Positions 1 through 11,484 of a DNA stretch of 64,000 nucleotides are shown here, piece after piece. Numbering within the stretch: position 1 is the stretch's first letter; every line of letters begins with the position of its first letter. The notes beneath the pieces were generated by a model. It ran no database searches, was not told where the DNA came from, and saw nothing but the letters and a program-made list of their open reading frames with translations. The DNA comes from Trissonchulus latispiculum. Lineage: Eukaryota > Nematoda > Enoplea > Enoplida > Ironidae. Location of the stretch: the NCBI GenBank assembly GCA_030248195.1, contig JASAND010005702.1:1-64000 (forward strand). Reading direction: 5' to 3'. The position numbers and the translations under genes are program-made.

Positions 1-1359
1 GTGGAGGTGTAGCGATGATCTCTCATCGCTATGCCAAAGCGAATAATCCCTATCTGGATAATTTTGATAGTAACTTGTCTATTTCATATATTATGTATTT
101 AGATGCTAATAATTTATATGGGTGGGCTATGAGTCAAAAACAACCTTGTGCAAAGTTTCATTGGCTTTCAAAGTCTGAAATTGAGAAAATTGATTGGTCT
201 ACAGTTGATGTGGACGGGGAGGAGGGGTATGTTTTGGAAGTTGATCTGGGGTATCCAAAAGAACTTCACCCATTGCACAATGGTTATCCACTTGCTCCTG
301 AGAAATTGATCATTTCTGATGATATGTTGTCACCGTATTGTAAACAGCTGAAAGCAGATCTCAATGTAGCTGATTCAAAGGTGCACAAGCTCGTGCCCAA
401 TCTTTGCAATAAACAAAAGTATATTATTCATTTTCGTAATCTAAAACTTTATTTATCATTGGGCCTGAAATTAGAGCGAGTGCATCGTGTCCTTGCTTTT
501 CGGCAATCTGCATGGATGCATAAATATATTAGCTTCAACACTGAGATGCGCAAGGCTGCTAAGAATGACTTTGAAAAGAATTTGTTTAAATTGTTAAATA
601 ATTCTGTTTTTGGCAAGACTATGGAAAAATTGCTCCAAAATATAAATGTGGAGCTTGTATGTGATCAGACTCGTTTCAGCAAATTGGTATCAAATCCTCG
701 TTTTGAGCGGGCAACTGCTTTTAATGAGGACTTGGTAGCAGTCTGTATGAGTCGAGCGACGGTCGAGCTCAATAAGCCCATCTATGTTGGGTTTAGTGTG
801 CTTGACTTGTCAAAGCTGCTCATGTATGATTTCCACTACAATTATATTGTTCCGAAATATCAAAATAAATGTAAATTATTATTTACTGATACTGATAGTT
901 TATGTTATTTTATTGAATGTAATGATGTATATAAAGATATGTCAATTGATTCTAATTTGTTTGACTTTAGTGACTACCCTTCCGATCATTTTTTTGTTTT
1001 CCACAACCAACAAAAAGGTAATGGGGAAAATGAAAGATGAGACGAATGGTAGTCCTATTTCTGAGTTTTGTGGTTTGCGGGCTAAAATGTATAGTATTCT
1101 GTGCGGTGGGGAGGCTAAAAAGAGGGCTAAAGGGGTTAAAAAGTATGTGGTAAAAAGGTATCTTAATCATACTGATTATGTAGAAACTTTGTTTGACAAA
1201 TCTCTTCGTCGAAATGTAATGAATATGATCAGAAGCGATAAGCATCAACTATTTACTTTAACTTCAAACAAAATTAGCTTGTCTGCTTTTGATGATAAGC
1301 GTTACATCTTAGACGATGGGATTAGTAGCTTGTCGTATGGACATTGTGATGTTGTGTAG
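1..1359 (+). pseudogene. Polinton/Maverick-type protein-primed DNA polymerase B, C-terminal part, frameshifted
   Basis: This is the C-terminal polymerase domain of a family-B, protein-primed DNA polymerase (DNA_pol_B_2 type), as carried by Polinton/Maverick elements. The frame is already open at base 3, before the first ATG at 15, so the gene begins outside the window. Visible motifs in order are motif A (YLDANNLYGW), motif B (KLLNNSVFGKTME) and motif C (FTDTDSL). The thumb region (GLRAKMYS) and the usual ending RYILDDGISSLSYGH follow. The first frame runs to 1040. From about 1000 onward the homologous sequence continues in the next frame to a stop at 1359. The switch lies in a run of seven T around 988-994, so a single-base indel is the simplest cause. 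The copy is therefore probably inactive unless the indel is a sequencing error. The terminal repeat of the element was not identified. Confidence 0.85.
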
Positions 1360-1677
1360 TTTGTTCATGTAAATAAAGAAACACCAGACTTTGTCTTTTT
1401 TATTGAATAGGATAAGTATAAGCATATATACAACAAACATTAGAGTTATTCATTGTCCTGTTCTTCATTCAAGAATGATTGTAGCAGTTGACAGATAAAG
1501 TAGATAAAATTATGATAACTTACCTCAGTGGACTTATAGGTAGGAAAGTAGATAAAAGAAACCGGTTTAAACTGGTTATCTTGTAGCATTGTGTTGTTAT
1601 TGAGGTGTCTCAAGCGCCACAAAATTATAAATATTGTAACTAAATCTATATAGTGGTTGTAGTATACGGGATGATGG
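1360..1677. other. No gene seen; AT-rich flank of the polymerase
   Basis: I see no coding region here. If the polymerase belongs to a Polinton, the element's terminal inverted repeat could lie in or beyond this stretch, but its partner would be outside the window. Confidence 0.5.
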
Positions 1678-1901
1678 GTAAGAAGGGCCTCAAGCTCCTC
1701 AGGCTCCTCTGAGCCAGAACTGTCATTTTTATACTACTTGGGTAGTAATGTGCCTGGACTTCCTATGGCCGCCTACTGGTCACCCATGTCTTGAAAGCAC
1801 TTTTCTTCAATTTTACTATCTTAAATTTTTGTGCAGTAACGGTAGCATTCTGTTTAACCTTGTACTTTTATCAGGCGCTAAAATCTTTCGCTAGGGGACA
1901 A
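1678..1901 (+). mobile_element. 3' internal end of an LTR retrotransposon related to the 22-31 kb element
   Basis: The stretch 1740-1901 aligns by eye with 30920-31076, the sequence just upstream of the 3' LTR of the gag-only element. Shared blocks are ACGGTAGCAT, CAGGCGCTAAAAT and a closing purine tract (AGGGGACAA here, AGGGGAGGA there) directly before TGTT. This marks 1893-1901 as a polypurine tract and the following base as the start of a 3' LTR. No coding sequence of that element is seen upstream, so it is truncated. Confidence 0.55.
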
Positions 1902-2557
1902 TGTTAAATACTCGCGATGCGAAGTGTATTTCGTTAAACAAACGATAAAGCTTTCTTGTTACTGGCGTGTGTAAACCATCGGTTTCGCATGATGAGTCAT
2001 CACATGTGTTTAGACTACCGTACTAGTTATTCATGAATTGTCTAGACAAAAATTAGTCTCGGACATGTCTGAGACTAAAAAAATAGTCTCTGAAGTGTCT
2101 GAGATTAAGAATTTTCGTTGTCCGTAGTTCCGGACTAGCTGTCCGGTCATTAGTCTTGACAAAAATTAGTCTCGGACATGTCCGAAACTAATCAGATTAG
2201 TCTGAGACATGTCCGAGACTAATGTCTTGTTAGTCCGGACACGCTCTACATTTCACGGCGAGTTAAACGTGACGGACCCATAATCAGTTGGTATTGTTCT
2301 TTCATAGCGTACAGTTGCCTGAGGGCTCGACTTGTTTTTTATATATCTACTATGCTTTATTGATTATTATATCCCATTGTCCAGTAAAGATCTGCAAGTT
2401 ACTAAATTAAAGTGATGCCTTAAATCATTCTTTATTGGGGTAGGAGTATTTAATTAGGGGTCTATCTTGGTATACGGTTGCACCCTCTAGGCTTTACCTG
2501 TATCGGATTAGCCATTTAATTGCCGGTAGATAAAGGACAGCCTGCCGGCAGTTAACA
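1902..2557 (+). repeat. Candidate 3' LTR (solo), TGTTAA...TTAACA
   Basis: The segment starts with TGTTAAATA directly after a polypurine tract and could end at the TTAACA closing at 2557, giving short inverted LTR ends and a length of 656 bp. The start is well supported by homology of the upstream sequence. The end is only a guess from the terminal motif, since no second copy is in the window. It contains a cluster of dyad-symmetric sites at 2054-2221. Confidence 0.35.
2054..2221. promoter_or_regulatory. Cluster of four 24-bp dyads with ACATGT-type cores
   Basis: Four near-palindromic 24-mers of the pattern TAGTCTCnGACATGTCnGAGACTA lie at 2054-2077, 2084-2107, 2167-2190 and 2198-2221. They form two pairs with start-to-start spacing of 30 and 31 bp. 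Three have the core GGACATGTCY or AGACATGTCC; the second is degenerate (TGAAGTGTCT). Their position inside a candidate LTR fits binding sites for a dimeric transcription factor. The cores match the p53-family half-site RRRCWWGYYY, but spacers of about 20 bp exceed the 0-13 bp usual for that family. Confidence 0.5.
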
Positions 2558-3461
2558 TATATGTCAATGTATGGCTTGCATGACTCTTGCAGTTACAGAG
2601 GCCGAACAAATTCTTGCTGTGTGCGAGACTTTTTGTGAACAGTGTGTTGGATATTTGAGAAAGAAAGTTGTCATGTATTAACAAAATAAATGCATATGTA
2701 ATTTAAAACATAATGTTTGTCCGAACAATTTGTGCTTACCATTCACATCTTTATCTACTAGGTGTTTATCGAAATCAGTAATATTTAGTAACATCAGTAA
2801 CATTCAGTAATATCAGTAGCATGCTTAGTTTCAGACTTTAGATTTTTAGTTTTAAGCAATCAACCTCAGAATTATTAGCAATAAATATATCCCTCGACCT
2901 GATTGTTGGAAGTCACGAGTCTACAATGGAAAATCTATTGCCACCTCTTATGCACCACAAATTAAAACGAAATGACACTAATAGGGATTTAGCTTGATTT
3001 GATTTAACTTGATGATTTAGTGTGAAGGAACGAACAGTCTTGGTAAACGGAGTGATGTCCCTCTTCTTATTTTACATCGTATCATTTTCATGGCCTGGTT
3101 TGCCAAAAATAGATAATATCACATACAGTAAGTCATAGGTTATATTTCAGTGTGCACAATTGTTAAGTTCGTATTTATGTCTGTATCGCGAATGTTAAGA
3201 CTATTAGGAACTTTCAGCGAACAAGTTTTAGACAATTTATTCAATTCAATCTAAAAATCGAACATTGTATAATCCTATTATTGAACATGTATATGGCATT
3301 GCTTATCCAAAACGCTAAATTAATCCGTGCTAAAATCGCTGTTTAGGATATTACCCATAAAACTGTAGAATTTAGATGCGCAACAGTAGGAAAGCGCGAA
3401 AGCACAATATGCATAGGTTTGCTGTTGCAACGAAGCTAGTTTCACCTAAATTATCAAGGTT
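2558..3461. other. No gene seen; AT-rich, short local repeat
   Basis: I recognise no coding sequence. A short imperfect tandem built from CAGTAAYATT-like words lies at 2775-2822. The stretch ends at the left arm of the large inverted repeat. Confidence 0.5.
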
Positions 3462-4635
3462 TGCCACAGTCGGGCTCATTGTTATAGTCCGTTCCTCGTG
3501 TCTTTGTCTTTACTGTTATGTCGCACAGTGATTTAATTGTTTTAGTTTACCATGCGACGGTTAAGTTTGAAACTGGTATATTGTGGAAGTTTAGATTTAA
3601 AGTCGTGATATGGAAATTCGATTACCAGGCATATATTTTAAGTACACAGTTTCTAACTTAGAATATCAGTTAACTCGCACTCACCTATATTATTTCCGAA
3701 CTTGAGACTAAGCATCGATCATCGAGTTCGGGGTCAGTAATTCCGTTAGATTACATAAGAATTTATTTTTATCTAATAATGTTACAAGTTACACAACTTC
3801 CTACGAAATAGTTTCAATAGCGATGTTCGGTAGATGCCAAATCTTTCAGAATTTCATCAAAGGTAATTTGAACCACAAGAAAAGTGAAGCCACCCTTCAT
3901 TGTCGTATATTGACGACCCGGAAGAGCTGGGTAGGGGCAATTCCTTCGAGCTAAGTCTGTGTGACGTGGTTGGGGGTACCTCCCTCAACGCCAGCCCTAG
4001 TAGTGGATGGGAAACCTTAGTAAATGCAAAACAGGGGACCAGACATACTGACATTCAGAGCCGGAACCATTTCAAGTTAAAAATAGAAGTGCTTCTTACA
4101 CCCTCTAGTTCGAAAAGGACCCGATTAAGCAGAACCATGTGAAGTTAGCACCGGCAGGAAAGATATAAGTTATGGTCGAGACGCTAAGCCTAAGTAATTT
4201 AGTGGTACATTTTGTCAAAAGCTCAGCGTTTTCTCCGTTCTTCTGTCTAAATTCGTAGGTAAGTTAGCTAATATTCATGATCCGTTAGTTTCGGGGAATT
4301 CCCTTAATAGTTGGTTGGGAACTTGACTTGGGTAAGGTTGTTCGTATAAGTTGGGGAAAGTTCTAAGTTATTTGTTGTCGCATTTTGAGTACGCGCTATT
4401 TCTATTCGGTATTTTGTGAGTTTGTTTAGTTGCGGTTTTGTCATTTTATATTAATCAGTCTCGTTGACTGTGCGTGAAATTTAATAAATCATTGTAATAG
4501 CTTTTGCCGACTTTAAGTTGGTTAGGACTCCTCCAAGGTCACACACCACCGGTATTCACTTGTAATCTATGATCTTAACTTAATATCCAAATAGACAACA
4601 GTATTTTACTAACTCTCATGGACTCAAACTTCACA
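3462..4635 (+). repeat. LTR of retrotransposon family A, left copy
   Basis: This roughly 1.17-kb segment is present in inverted orientation at 11485-12665. It ends ..CTTCACA at 4635. Two bases later the sequence TGGCGACCGTG begins, which looks like a primer-binding site. The gag-only element at 22.8 kb has the same site with the same two-base gap after its 5' LTR, which supports 4635 as an LTR end. The 5' limit is where similarity between the two arms stops (about 3462), so the true LTR start is not certain. The stretch 3905-4162 contains the dispersed unit that recurs at 8.1, 10.9 and 12.0 kb. Confidence 0.55.
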
Positions 4636-5041
4636 TGTGGCGACCGTGTCATGCTGTGCATGTTGGAGGAGTGTGACGGCCTTGACCTAAAATTTTACCG
4701 AAATTTAGAAGTTCGTCTTCAGGATATTCAAAGTTTTTTGAATTTTTGCAAATTCTCGACTATCCGGACGAATATAACGATTTAGTTTTGCGTCAGAGGT
4801 GTTGTGAACAAACGCCAGTAATGGATCCTCGCGAGCTTGGCGAATATCGTGACCCACCTTCAGGATGGTCTTCCACCTGGAACTCGGGGTGGGACTCTTT
4901 ACCGTACTTGGGGGATTCCTTACAGTCCTACTACGATCCCTCTGCGAACTTGGGGGAGAATGCTTCAAGTAATCAAAATATTCCATCTTGCCAAGCGCAA
5001 GTCCCGGTCAGTATGGGGCGGGCCCGGAAGAGCTGGATAGG
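4636..5041 (+). mobile_element. 5' internal region of LTR family A: primer-binding site and coding start, truncated
   Basis: After the candidate primer-binding site at 4638-4648 comes about 360 bp that matches 11100-11460 on the opposite strand. The shared peptide begins with ILDYPDEYNDLVLRQR and CEQ.PVMD and continues in shifting frames, probably the N-terminus of a gag-like protein. The two copies break frame in different places, so neither is functional. Similarity stops soon after GCCCGGAAGAGCTGG. The next sequence belongs to a fold-back element on this side and to a second piece of the same LTR on the other. Confidence 0.5.
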
Positions 5042-5051
5042 GGCAGTTCTT

Positions 5052-6312
5052 TCGGGCTATTAAAGGGGGGGGGCGACTAAAATGGGGGTTCCCCAAATTT
5101 GTCCGATTGGCCTCCTTTTTGGCGAAGTTAAAGAGCTTGGGTATGGTCAAAAAAATACTTGGTCGTTGGTTCTTAGCTGCCTTCCAGCAAGGTGCAGCCG
5201 TCGCATTTATGTGCCCGACCCCCCCCCCCTTTTTCACAACTACCAACATAATTAATTAAAAATCTCTGCTGAATTCAAGACCCAAGCTTCAAACTTGTGA
5301 TTGACAAATATCATTTGGCACATGTGCCCCTATCTGCGGAAAAATACTAGAGGTCTGTATCTTGTCTGCATCTAAAAGAATTACTGTTCAAAGTTGAAGT
5401 TTCGGCAAAACTTTGAAAAGTTTTGGCTAGTGAAAGGACTATTTCGTTACTGGTACGAGCTATAAGGCTGTAATTTGGCATATACAGAGGCCTTATAGGA
5501 ATACTCATTTGTGCCAAATGGCAAGAAATTTTGCCGAGTGAAAAATTTTTATGTCAACTTTAATCTTCAAAAATTGCCAGAATTGCCGTTTTCAGTCTGT
5601 CGGATCCTATGTAAAGGCTTTCTGCAGCCATAGAAGTCGCAAACCTTCACTAATCGAGCTGAAATAGTTTGTGGGTGTGTTTTCAACCACGCTGAGTTCA
5701 AATATCTCAAAAAATTTTAATTTCAAAAAATTTGATTTTTTCGATTTCTGGGTTACTATTGCCCAAAAAACGCGATTTTGTCAATTTTTGAAGATTAAAA
5801 TTGACATAAAAATTTTTTCACTCGGCAGAATTTCTTGCCATTTGGCACAAATGAGCACTCCTATAGGGCCTCTGGATATGCCAAATTACAGCCTTATAGC
5901 TCGCACCAGTAATGAAATATTCCTTTCGTTAGCCAAAATTTTTCAAAATTTTGCCGAAACTTCAACTTTGAACAGTAATTCCCTTAGATGCAGATAAGAT
6001 ACAGACGCCTAGTATTTTTCCGCAGATAGGGGCACATGTGCCAAATGATATTTGTCAATGACAAGCTTGAAGCTTGAGTCTTGGATCCAGCAGAGATTTG
6101 TAATTAATTATGTTGGTAGTTGTGAAAAAGGGGGGGGGGGTCGGGCACATAAACGCGACGGTTGCACATTGCTGGAAGGCAGCTAACAACCAACGACCAA
6201 GCATTTTTTTGACCACACCCATGCTCTATAACTTCGCCAAAAAGTAGGCCAATCGGACAAAGTCGGGGCAAAAGTTTAGTCGCCCCCACCCCTTGAGGGG
6301 GGGGTCGCTTTT
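5052..6312. mobile_element. 1.26-kb fold-back (palindromic) element
   Basis: Arms at about 5052-5565 and 5790-6312 are inverted copies of each other, with a unique centre of roughly 220 bp. Matching landmarks are GTCCGATTGGCCTCC near the left end against its complement near 6240, and a C/G run next to TTTTTCACAACTACCAACAT in both arms. CCTATCTGCGGAAAAATACTAG and its complement also appear. A third, half-length copy begins near 63425. No transposase frame is visible. It is best described as a non-autonomous fold-back or MITE-like element. Confidence 0.75.
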
Positions 6313-6690
6313 TGGCCGATTTTTCGACCATCTCCGATTTTGCTCATTTTCACATATTTTGTAGTCCCCATGGGTCCCCAAAACAAGACAGGTGCGTTTT
6401 GCGTAATATTGTTTCTATCGTGCTGTAGAGCCCTTCAAAGGTGGCCTCGACATGTGTTAAACATAGGAAAATGAAAAAGTTAGGTTAAAAAGATTGTGGC
6501 AGAAAATTTTTTCGCTGTATGCAAGATACTGCGCTGCAACCTTGTTGTACATGTTAAGGACATATCAGAGAGTGCAAATAACACTTCTGAAGCAATTCTG
6601 GTGAGTGTCGGGTTTTTGGCGATTTTTCGAAGTCAAAATTTTGGAAAATTGGTGCTTTTTGTACCACGAAAAACAGGACCAGCAAAACAT
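6313..6690 (+). repeat. Dispersed repeat B, copy 1
   Basis: This segment recurs in direct orientation at 10165-10520 and inverted at 8890-9115. Shared landmarks are a GATTT..CATTTTCAC block, a run of C near CCCAGGTCC or CCCATGGGTCC, and AACAAGACA. CTATCGTTCTGTAGAACCCTTCAAA and AGGTTAAAAA follow. No coding potential was seen. The family seems to be part of fold-back structures rather than a gene. Confidence 0.6.
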
Positions 6691-7990
6691 TTTCGCCTCT
6701 CCTGCACGATTGGCAAATGCTACAGAAATTGCTTATATGACAGGCTTTTTGTAAAACCCGCAGATGTCGCGATTGGTTTTAAAATCGACCCTCTCCGATT
6801 TCCTTCATTTTCACATATGTTGTAACCATTATTGGTCAAAGTATGACTGCGCAATCCGTTTCTCCAAATTCCCTCGTATGCGTGAGAAAATGGCCTTCAA
6901 AGTTTCAATTTCAGCTCATTTTGAAGCTATCTGGAGCGATCAACGTTGAAACATCCTAACTGACGCTAGGATTGCTCGATTGGGCTGAAACTTTGCATGC
7001 ATATTAGCTAATATAAGTACTAATACCATGGCAAATTTGAACCAAAACGGTTAACTACTGCTCGTGTTTTGATCAAAAACTGGTGTCAGGACGGGGTCCT
7101 CACAATCATCATTTTTACGGTTTTTCGGCTGTAGCCAAAAACCTAGGTTAGGGAAACGGCTGATTTTTTGTGGTAGTTGTAGGGTCATATTGGGGCCACA
7201 CGCTCTGTCAATTTTAGCCAAATCGGTTTGGGCTTTTGAAGTCAAATTGGCACCAGAAGAGGCGTCGGCCACTTTTCGGGAATCACCAAATTTCTCATTA
7301 TTTTACGTCCACAGCTTGATAGAAACAGAATAACCGTATAACCTTCCATCAGTTAATCACTCTAAGCAGTAGAACGAGGTGTGAAAAAATTGTTTTGTTC
7401 GGTTAAGGTACTTGTAGTCGGCAACGCTTTGAATTTTGAAGTCCACTTCCAAACCAGACTTGGCATAGCTTGGCATGGCTTGGCATTTAACGAGCGCTAG
7501 CGAGAAATGCATGCATTTGAATCCAAATCAAATTTTTATGATCCAAAATTGGCATATAAAACTCTCAATGCCTGCCTGACATTAAGGTAAAGGCAAATGC
7601 TTAAAGGTAGAACTTTTCTGTCGTGTCGGCTCCTTTGATCTCTTATATGTCACAAAAAGTCAATTTTTGAAATTTCCAAAATATAGACAAATTGGGTATC
7701 ATTCGATAGCTACTGATGAGCTGAACAACTTTTCTAATAGAACTATGTGTCTGAAATGTAGTATCTGATAGTTAGAGTAAGTTAAATTTTGAGGGCACAG
7801 TTAGCTGAAAAAGGATCAGTTCACAATTGAAAAATGTACTGTGAGTGAACGACTGGCTGGATATCCCGGAGCCGTTTTAGTATTAAAAAATATTAGCCAA
7901 CCCACAGAATTAATTTGCCATATTAGTTGACCCAAATTTCGCTGCCGTTCTGTCTCTACAAGCCTTGGAGGGCAAATCACAGTGATTTTC
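6691..7990. other. No gene seen; diverged repeat B-like sequence
   Basis: Only short open frames without recognisable homology occur here. A further weak copy of the CATTTTCACATATGTTGTA word lies at about 6790-6840. A small tandem of GGCATRGCTT words lies at 7460-7490. Confidence 0.5.
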
Positions 7991-8470
7991 AAGTTTTCCA
8001 ACTTTATAGCTGAATATCTCTGCCACCGTTTGATTTCGAACTCTAATGTTGTCTTGTTTTTGAGAACATATGTACCTATATTGCGTGTGAAACTGAGCGA
8101 AATCCGTGACTATCTATTTTGACCCAAAGCGACCCCTCCCTTAACTCGGTGTGACGTGGTTGGGGGTGCCTCCCTCATCGCCAGCCCTAGTAATTGAGGG
8201 GAAACATTAGTAAATGCAAAACAGGGGACCAGACATACTACATTCAGAGCCAGAACCATTTCAAGTTAAAAATAAAAGTGCTCCTTATTTCCTCTAGTTC
8301 GAAAAGGGCACCCGATTAAGGGGATCTCTGTGATCAAAAACCGATAGTGAAGGATTTCGCTCATTTCTGCATATAATATGCCCCCATATGTTCTCAAAAA
8401 CAAGACAAGGTATAGTTTTCGAAATAAAACTTTGACCGAGTCATTAAGGTTCAAAGCTGGATAACTTGAA
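7990..8470. mobile_element. Small fold-back structure with LTR-family-A unit at its centre
   Basis: The block TTGTTTTTGAGAACATATGT around 8053 and its inverted copy around 8385-8405, with flanking GATTTCGCTCA words, form arms around 8142-8319. The centre is a copy of the dispersed unit found inside LTR family A: GTGTGACGTGGTTGGGGG, then CAAAACAGGGGACCAGACAT, then TAGTTCGAAAAGG. The piece thus looks like an LTR fragment captured in a hairpin. Confidence 0.5.
8142..8319 (+). repeat. Dispersed unit of LTR family A, copy 2
   Basis: About 178 bp match 3955-4130. The flanks differ from the LTR, so this is an isolated fragment and not a whole LTR. Confidence 0.7.
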
Positions 8471-8784
8471 ACTTACGGTGATGAGCCCTTCAAGGTAAGA
8501 TGGAGACCGAACAGGGTTGATCGATGCACCAAATTAAAGTCCTACTAAAGCTCTATTTTAGTGCAAAAGCGGCACAATGCACTGACCAAACTTTGAGCAC
8601 TGCCCAGTATAACTTCAACTAACTTTACCTTACATAGACAGCATTTTACACAAAAAGTTCTATGAGAAAAATTGCTCTTCGTCAGTGTCGATTGATTGAT
8701 TGATCGATTGATATCCAATTTGGCTACATTCATAAAAATTCAAGAGATGGGTTTTTTGACCTAAAAATCAAATATGCCGTCACA

Positions 8785-10825
8785 GCAGACTTACTCAATA
8801 TCAAGTATTTGTTTTTTTTGCCGTCTTATGTGACAGGCATTGATATATTAATCTACCAAGTTTGGTAATTTTTTGCCACATATTGGGTGATTAGCGAAGG
8901 AATGTGAAAATTATGAAAAATGGCCACAAAGTTTTTAACCTATTTTTAACACATGTCAAGGTCAGTTTTGAACGTTTCAGTTTTCTACAGAACGATAGAA
9001 CCAGTATTACGCAAAACGCTCTTATCCTGCTTTGAGGACCTGTGTGGACTACAAAATGCGTGAGAATGCCCGGAATCTGAGAAAGTCGAGAAATCGGCAA
9101 AATGTGATTCCCTCCATGAAGTAAGCTCCCGGGTGACAGGTATTTTCCTAATCGAGATTATAAAAATTAGAGCATTTCTAAAAGTATGTCAGCAAAATTC
9201 TCATCACAGGTTTTGACGTTCCCATCGTTTGTCGTTGCGGGTTTTTGCCTTTTTTGTGGATTTTAGCCTCTTTTCATGGATCTTTAGATCTTTAGATCTT
9301 TTCTTGGACTATTTCTCTTTTACACGAAATACGTTTAGTTTCTTTTTGCCAGTTGCCTTTTTTGCAGATACAGAGAACAATAAAGGACAATTATATGTCA
9401 GAAATGACAAATTATATGTTATTCAAACAGAACATTTTTAAAACTAAATCTCCGTAAATTTCAAGGCATTTGTGATATCCCTGCCTTGACTTTGACCTAT
9501 GCACAGCTTTGGATTTCATGTACATAATATTTAAATTAAAACTATGATATAAACAAATAAACCGGAAATTTAACAGCTCCCGTGGCAAGAAAAGACCAAT
9601 TATCTAACTCCAGAAATGCTAATGGACATAAAATTATTATGTAATTAATGGACAATAGAAAAACTGACATAATATACAATAGCCCACAAAATAGGCAATT
9701 GGGGAAAAAAATTAAAAGTATTTCACGTAAAAGAGAAATAGTCCACGAAAAGATGACCGTAGCCCACAAAAGACGTCCAAAATATATGAAAAGATTCTAA
9801 AATCCACAAAAAGAGGCAAAAACAAAAAAACCGCAACGGCAGCCATAAGCCTTGTGATGAGACCCTTTGGCCAGTTTCGAAAACGGTTTAACACAGAACA
9901 TTTTCTTATGAAATGTGTGTTTGGACAAACGATGGAAAATGTTGAATGCTAAGCGTAAGTCATTAACCACAAAAGCTGGGGAAACTAAGTGCTACTTGAA
10001 CCGAGAATCATTAATCAAAATAAAGGCCTATTATGAGTAACTATGGAGAACGTTGAAACCTGTGATGAGAATTTTGCTGACATGCTTCTAGAAATGCTCT
10101 AATTATTATAATCTCGATTAGAAAAATATCTGTCACCCATGAGCTTACTTCAGGGAGGGAATCACTTTTTGTAGATTTCTCTGCCTTCTCGGATTTCGCG
10201 CATTTTCACCCATTTTGTAGTACCCCAGGTCCTAAACACAAGACACTTTTTGCGTAAAATACAGCTTCTATCGTTCTGTAGAACCCTTCAAAACTGGCCT
10301 TGACAAGTGTTAAAAATAGGTTAAAAACTTTGTGTCAAAAACTCTTTGCTGTATGAAAGATACAGCTCTACAACTTTGCACACAGATTAAGGGCATATTC
10401 GATAGTGCAGCTGTTTATTTTGGAGCAATTCTGTTGAGTGACGGATTTTTGGCGAATTTATTAAGTAAAAATTTTCGAAAATCAGTCGCCTTTAAGCCAT
10501 GAAAGGCAGGACCTACAGCAATTTTTTTATCCTGAACGATTGAAAAAACATACAGAAATGGCGATTCGATAGCGGCGCTTTGCGCATAAAGCACATCTTA
10601 TGAAAAAATCCAACAGTCTATCTTCTATGGTAAGCTCAAAAAACTTGCCCCAAAAATCGACAAACTTTGCCACTTGGCCAAGATGGCCATCTGTCATAAT
10701 TTTCACATTCTTTCGCTAATTTATCACCCAAAATGTGGTGAAAAATTACCAAACTTGGTAGATTAATATATCAATGCCTGTCACATAAGATGGAGAAAAC
10801 AAATGCTTGATATGATGATTTGATA
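8785..10825. mobile_element. 2-kb nested fold-back element
   Basis: The outer arms 8790-8920 and 10690-10820 are inverted copies (AATCTACCAAGTTTGGTAATTTTT and its complement). The next arms 8920-9212 and 10053-10330 are inverted copies (for example AATCGAGATTATAAAAATTAGAGC and its complement). The innermost arms are about 9220-9350 and 9690-9935. The right half has an extra 360 bp (10330-10690). No coding sequence is recognised. The same B-type repeat as at 6313-6690 makes up part of the arms. Confidence 0.65.
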
Positions 10826-10854
10826 GAATTACACACACACATATATATAACTTG

Positions 10855-11100
10855 TGGCCTGCCGGTGCTAACTTCACACGGTTTTTGGTTAATCGGATGC
10901 CTTTTCGAACTAGAGGGAGTAAGAAGCACTTATATTTTTAATTTGAAATGTTTCCGGCTCTGAATGTTTGTATGTCTGGTCCCCTGTTTTGCATTTACTA
11001 ATGTTTCCCATCCACTACTAGGGCTAGCGTTGAGGGAGGTACCCCCAACCACGTCACACAGACTTAGCTCGAAGGAATTGCCCCTATCCAGCTCTTCCGG
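10855..11100 (-). repeat. Dispersed unit of LTR family A, copy 3 (truncated 3' LTR piece)
   Basis: On the minus strand this continues directly from the internal region 11460-11100 into a piece matching 3915-4162 of the left LTR. It lacks the first 450 bp and the end of the LTR. The join falls at GCCCGGAAGAGCTGG, a word present both in the internal region and in the LTR. A deletion or template switch at that short shared word explains it. Confidence 0.6.
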
Positions 11101-11484
11101 GCCCGCCGCATGCTGACCGGAACTTGCTCTTGGCAAGATGGAATATTTTGATTACTTGAAGCATTCTCCCCCAAGTTTGCAGAGGGATCGTAGTAGGAAT
11201 GTAAGGAATCCCCCAAGTACCATATGGAGCCCCACCCCGAGTTCCATGTGCAAGACCATCCTGAAGGGGAGTCACGATATTCGCCAAGCTCACGAGGGTC
11301 CCCCCATCCATTACTGGCGCTTGTTCACAAAACCTCTGACGCAAAACTAAATCGTTATATTCGTCCGGATAGTCGAGAATTTGTAAAAATTCAAAAAACT
11401 TTGAATATTCTGACGACGATCTATCAAATTTCAATAAAATTTTGGGTCAAGACCGTCACACTTCTCCAATATGTACCGCATGAC
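11101..11484 (-). mobile_element. Internal region of LTR family A, right copy
   Basis: This is the inverted counterpart of 4636-5041. Read on the minus strand, one frame stays open from 11434 past the shared peptide ILDYPDEYNDLVLRQR and on to 11084, longer than in the left copy. It has no recognised domain. The primer-binding site has lost one base (TGGCACCGTG). Confidence 0.5.
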
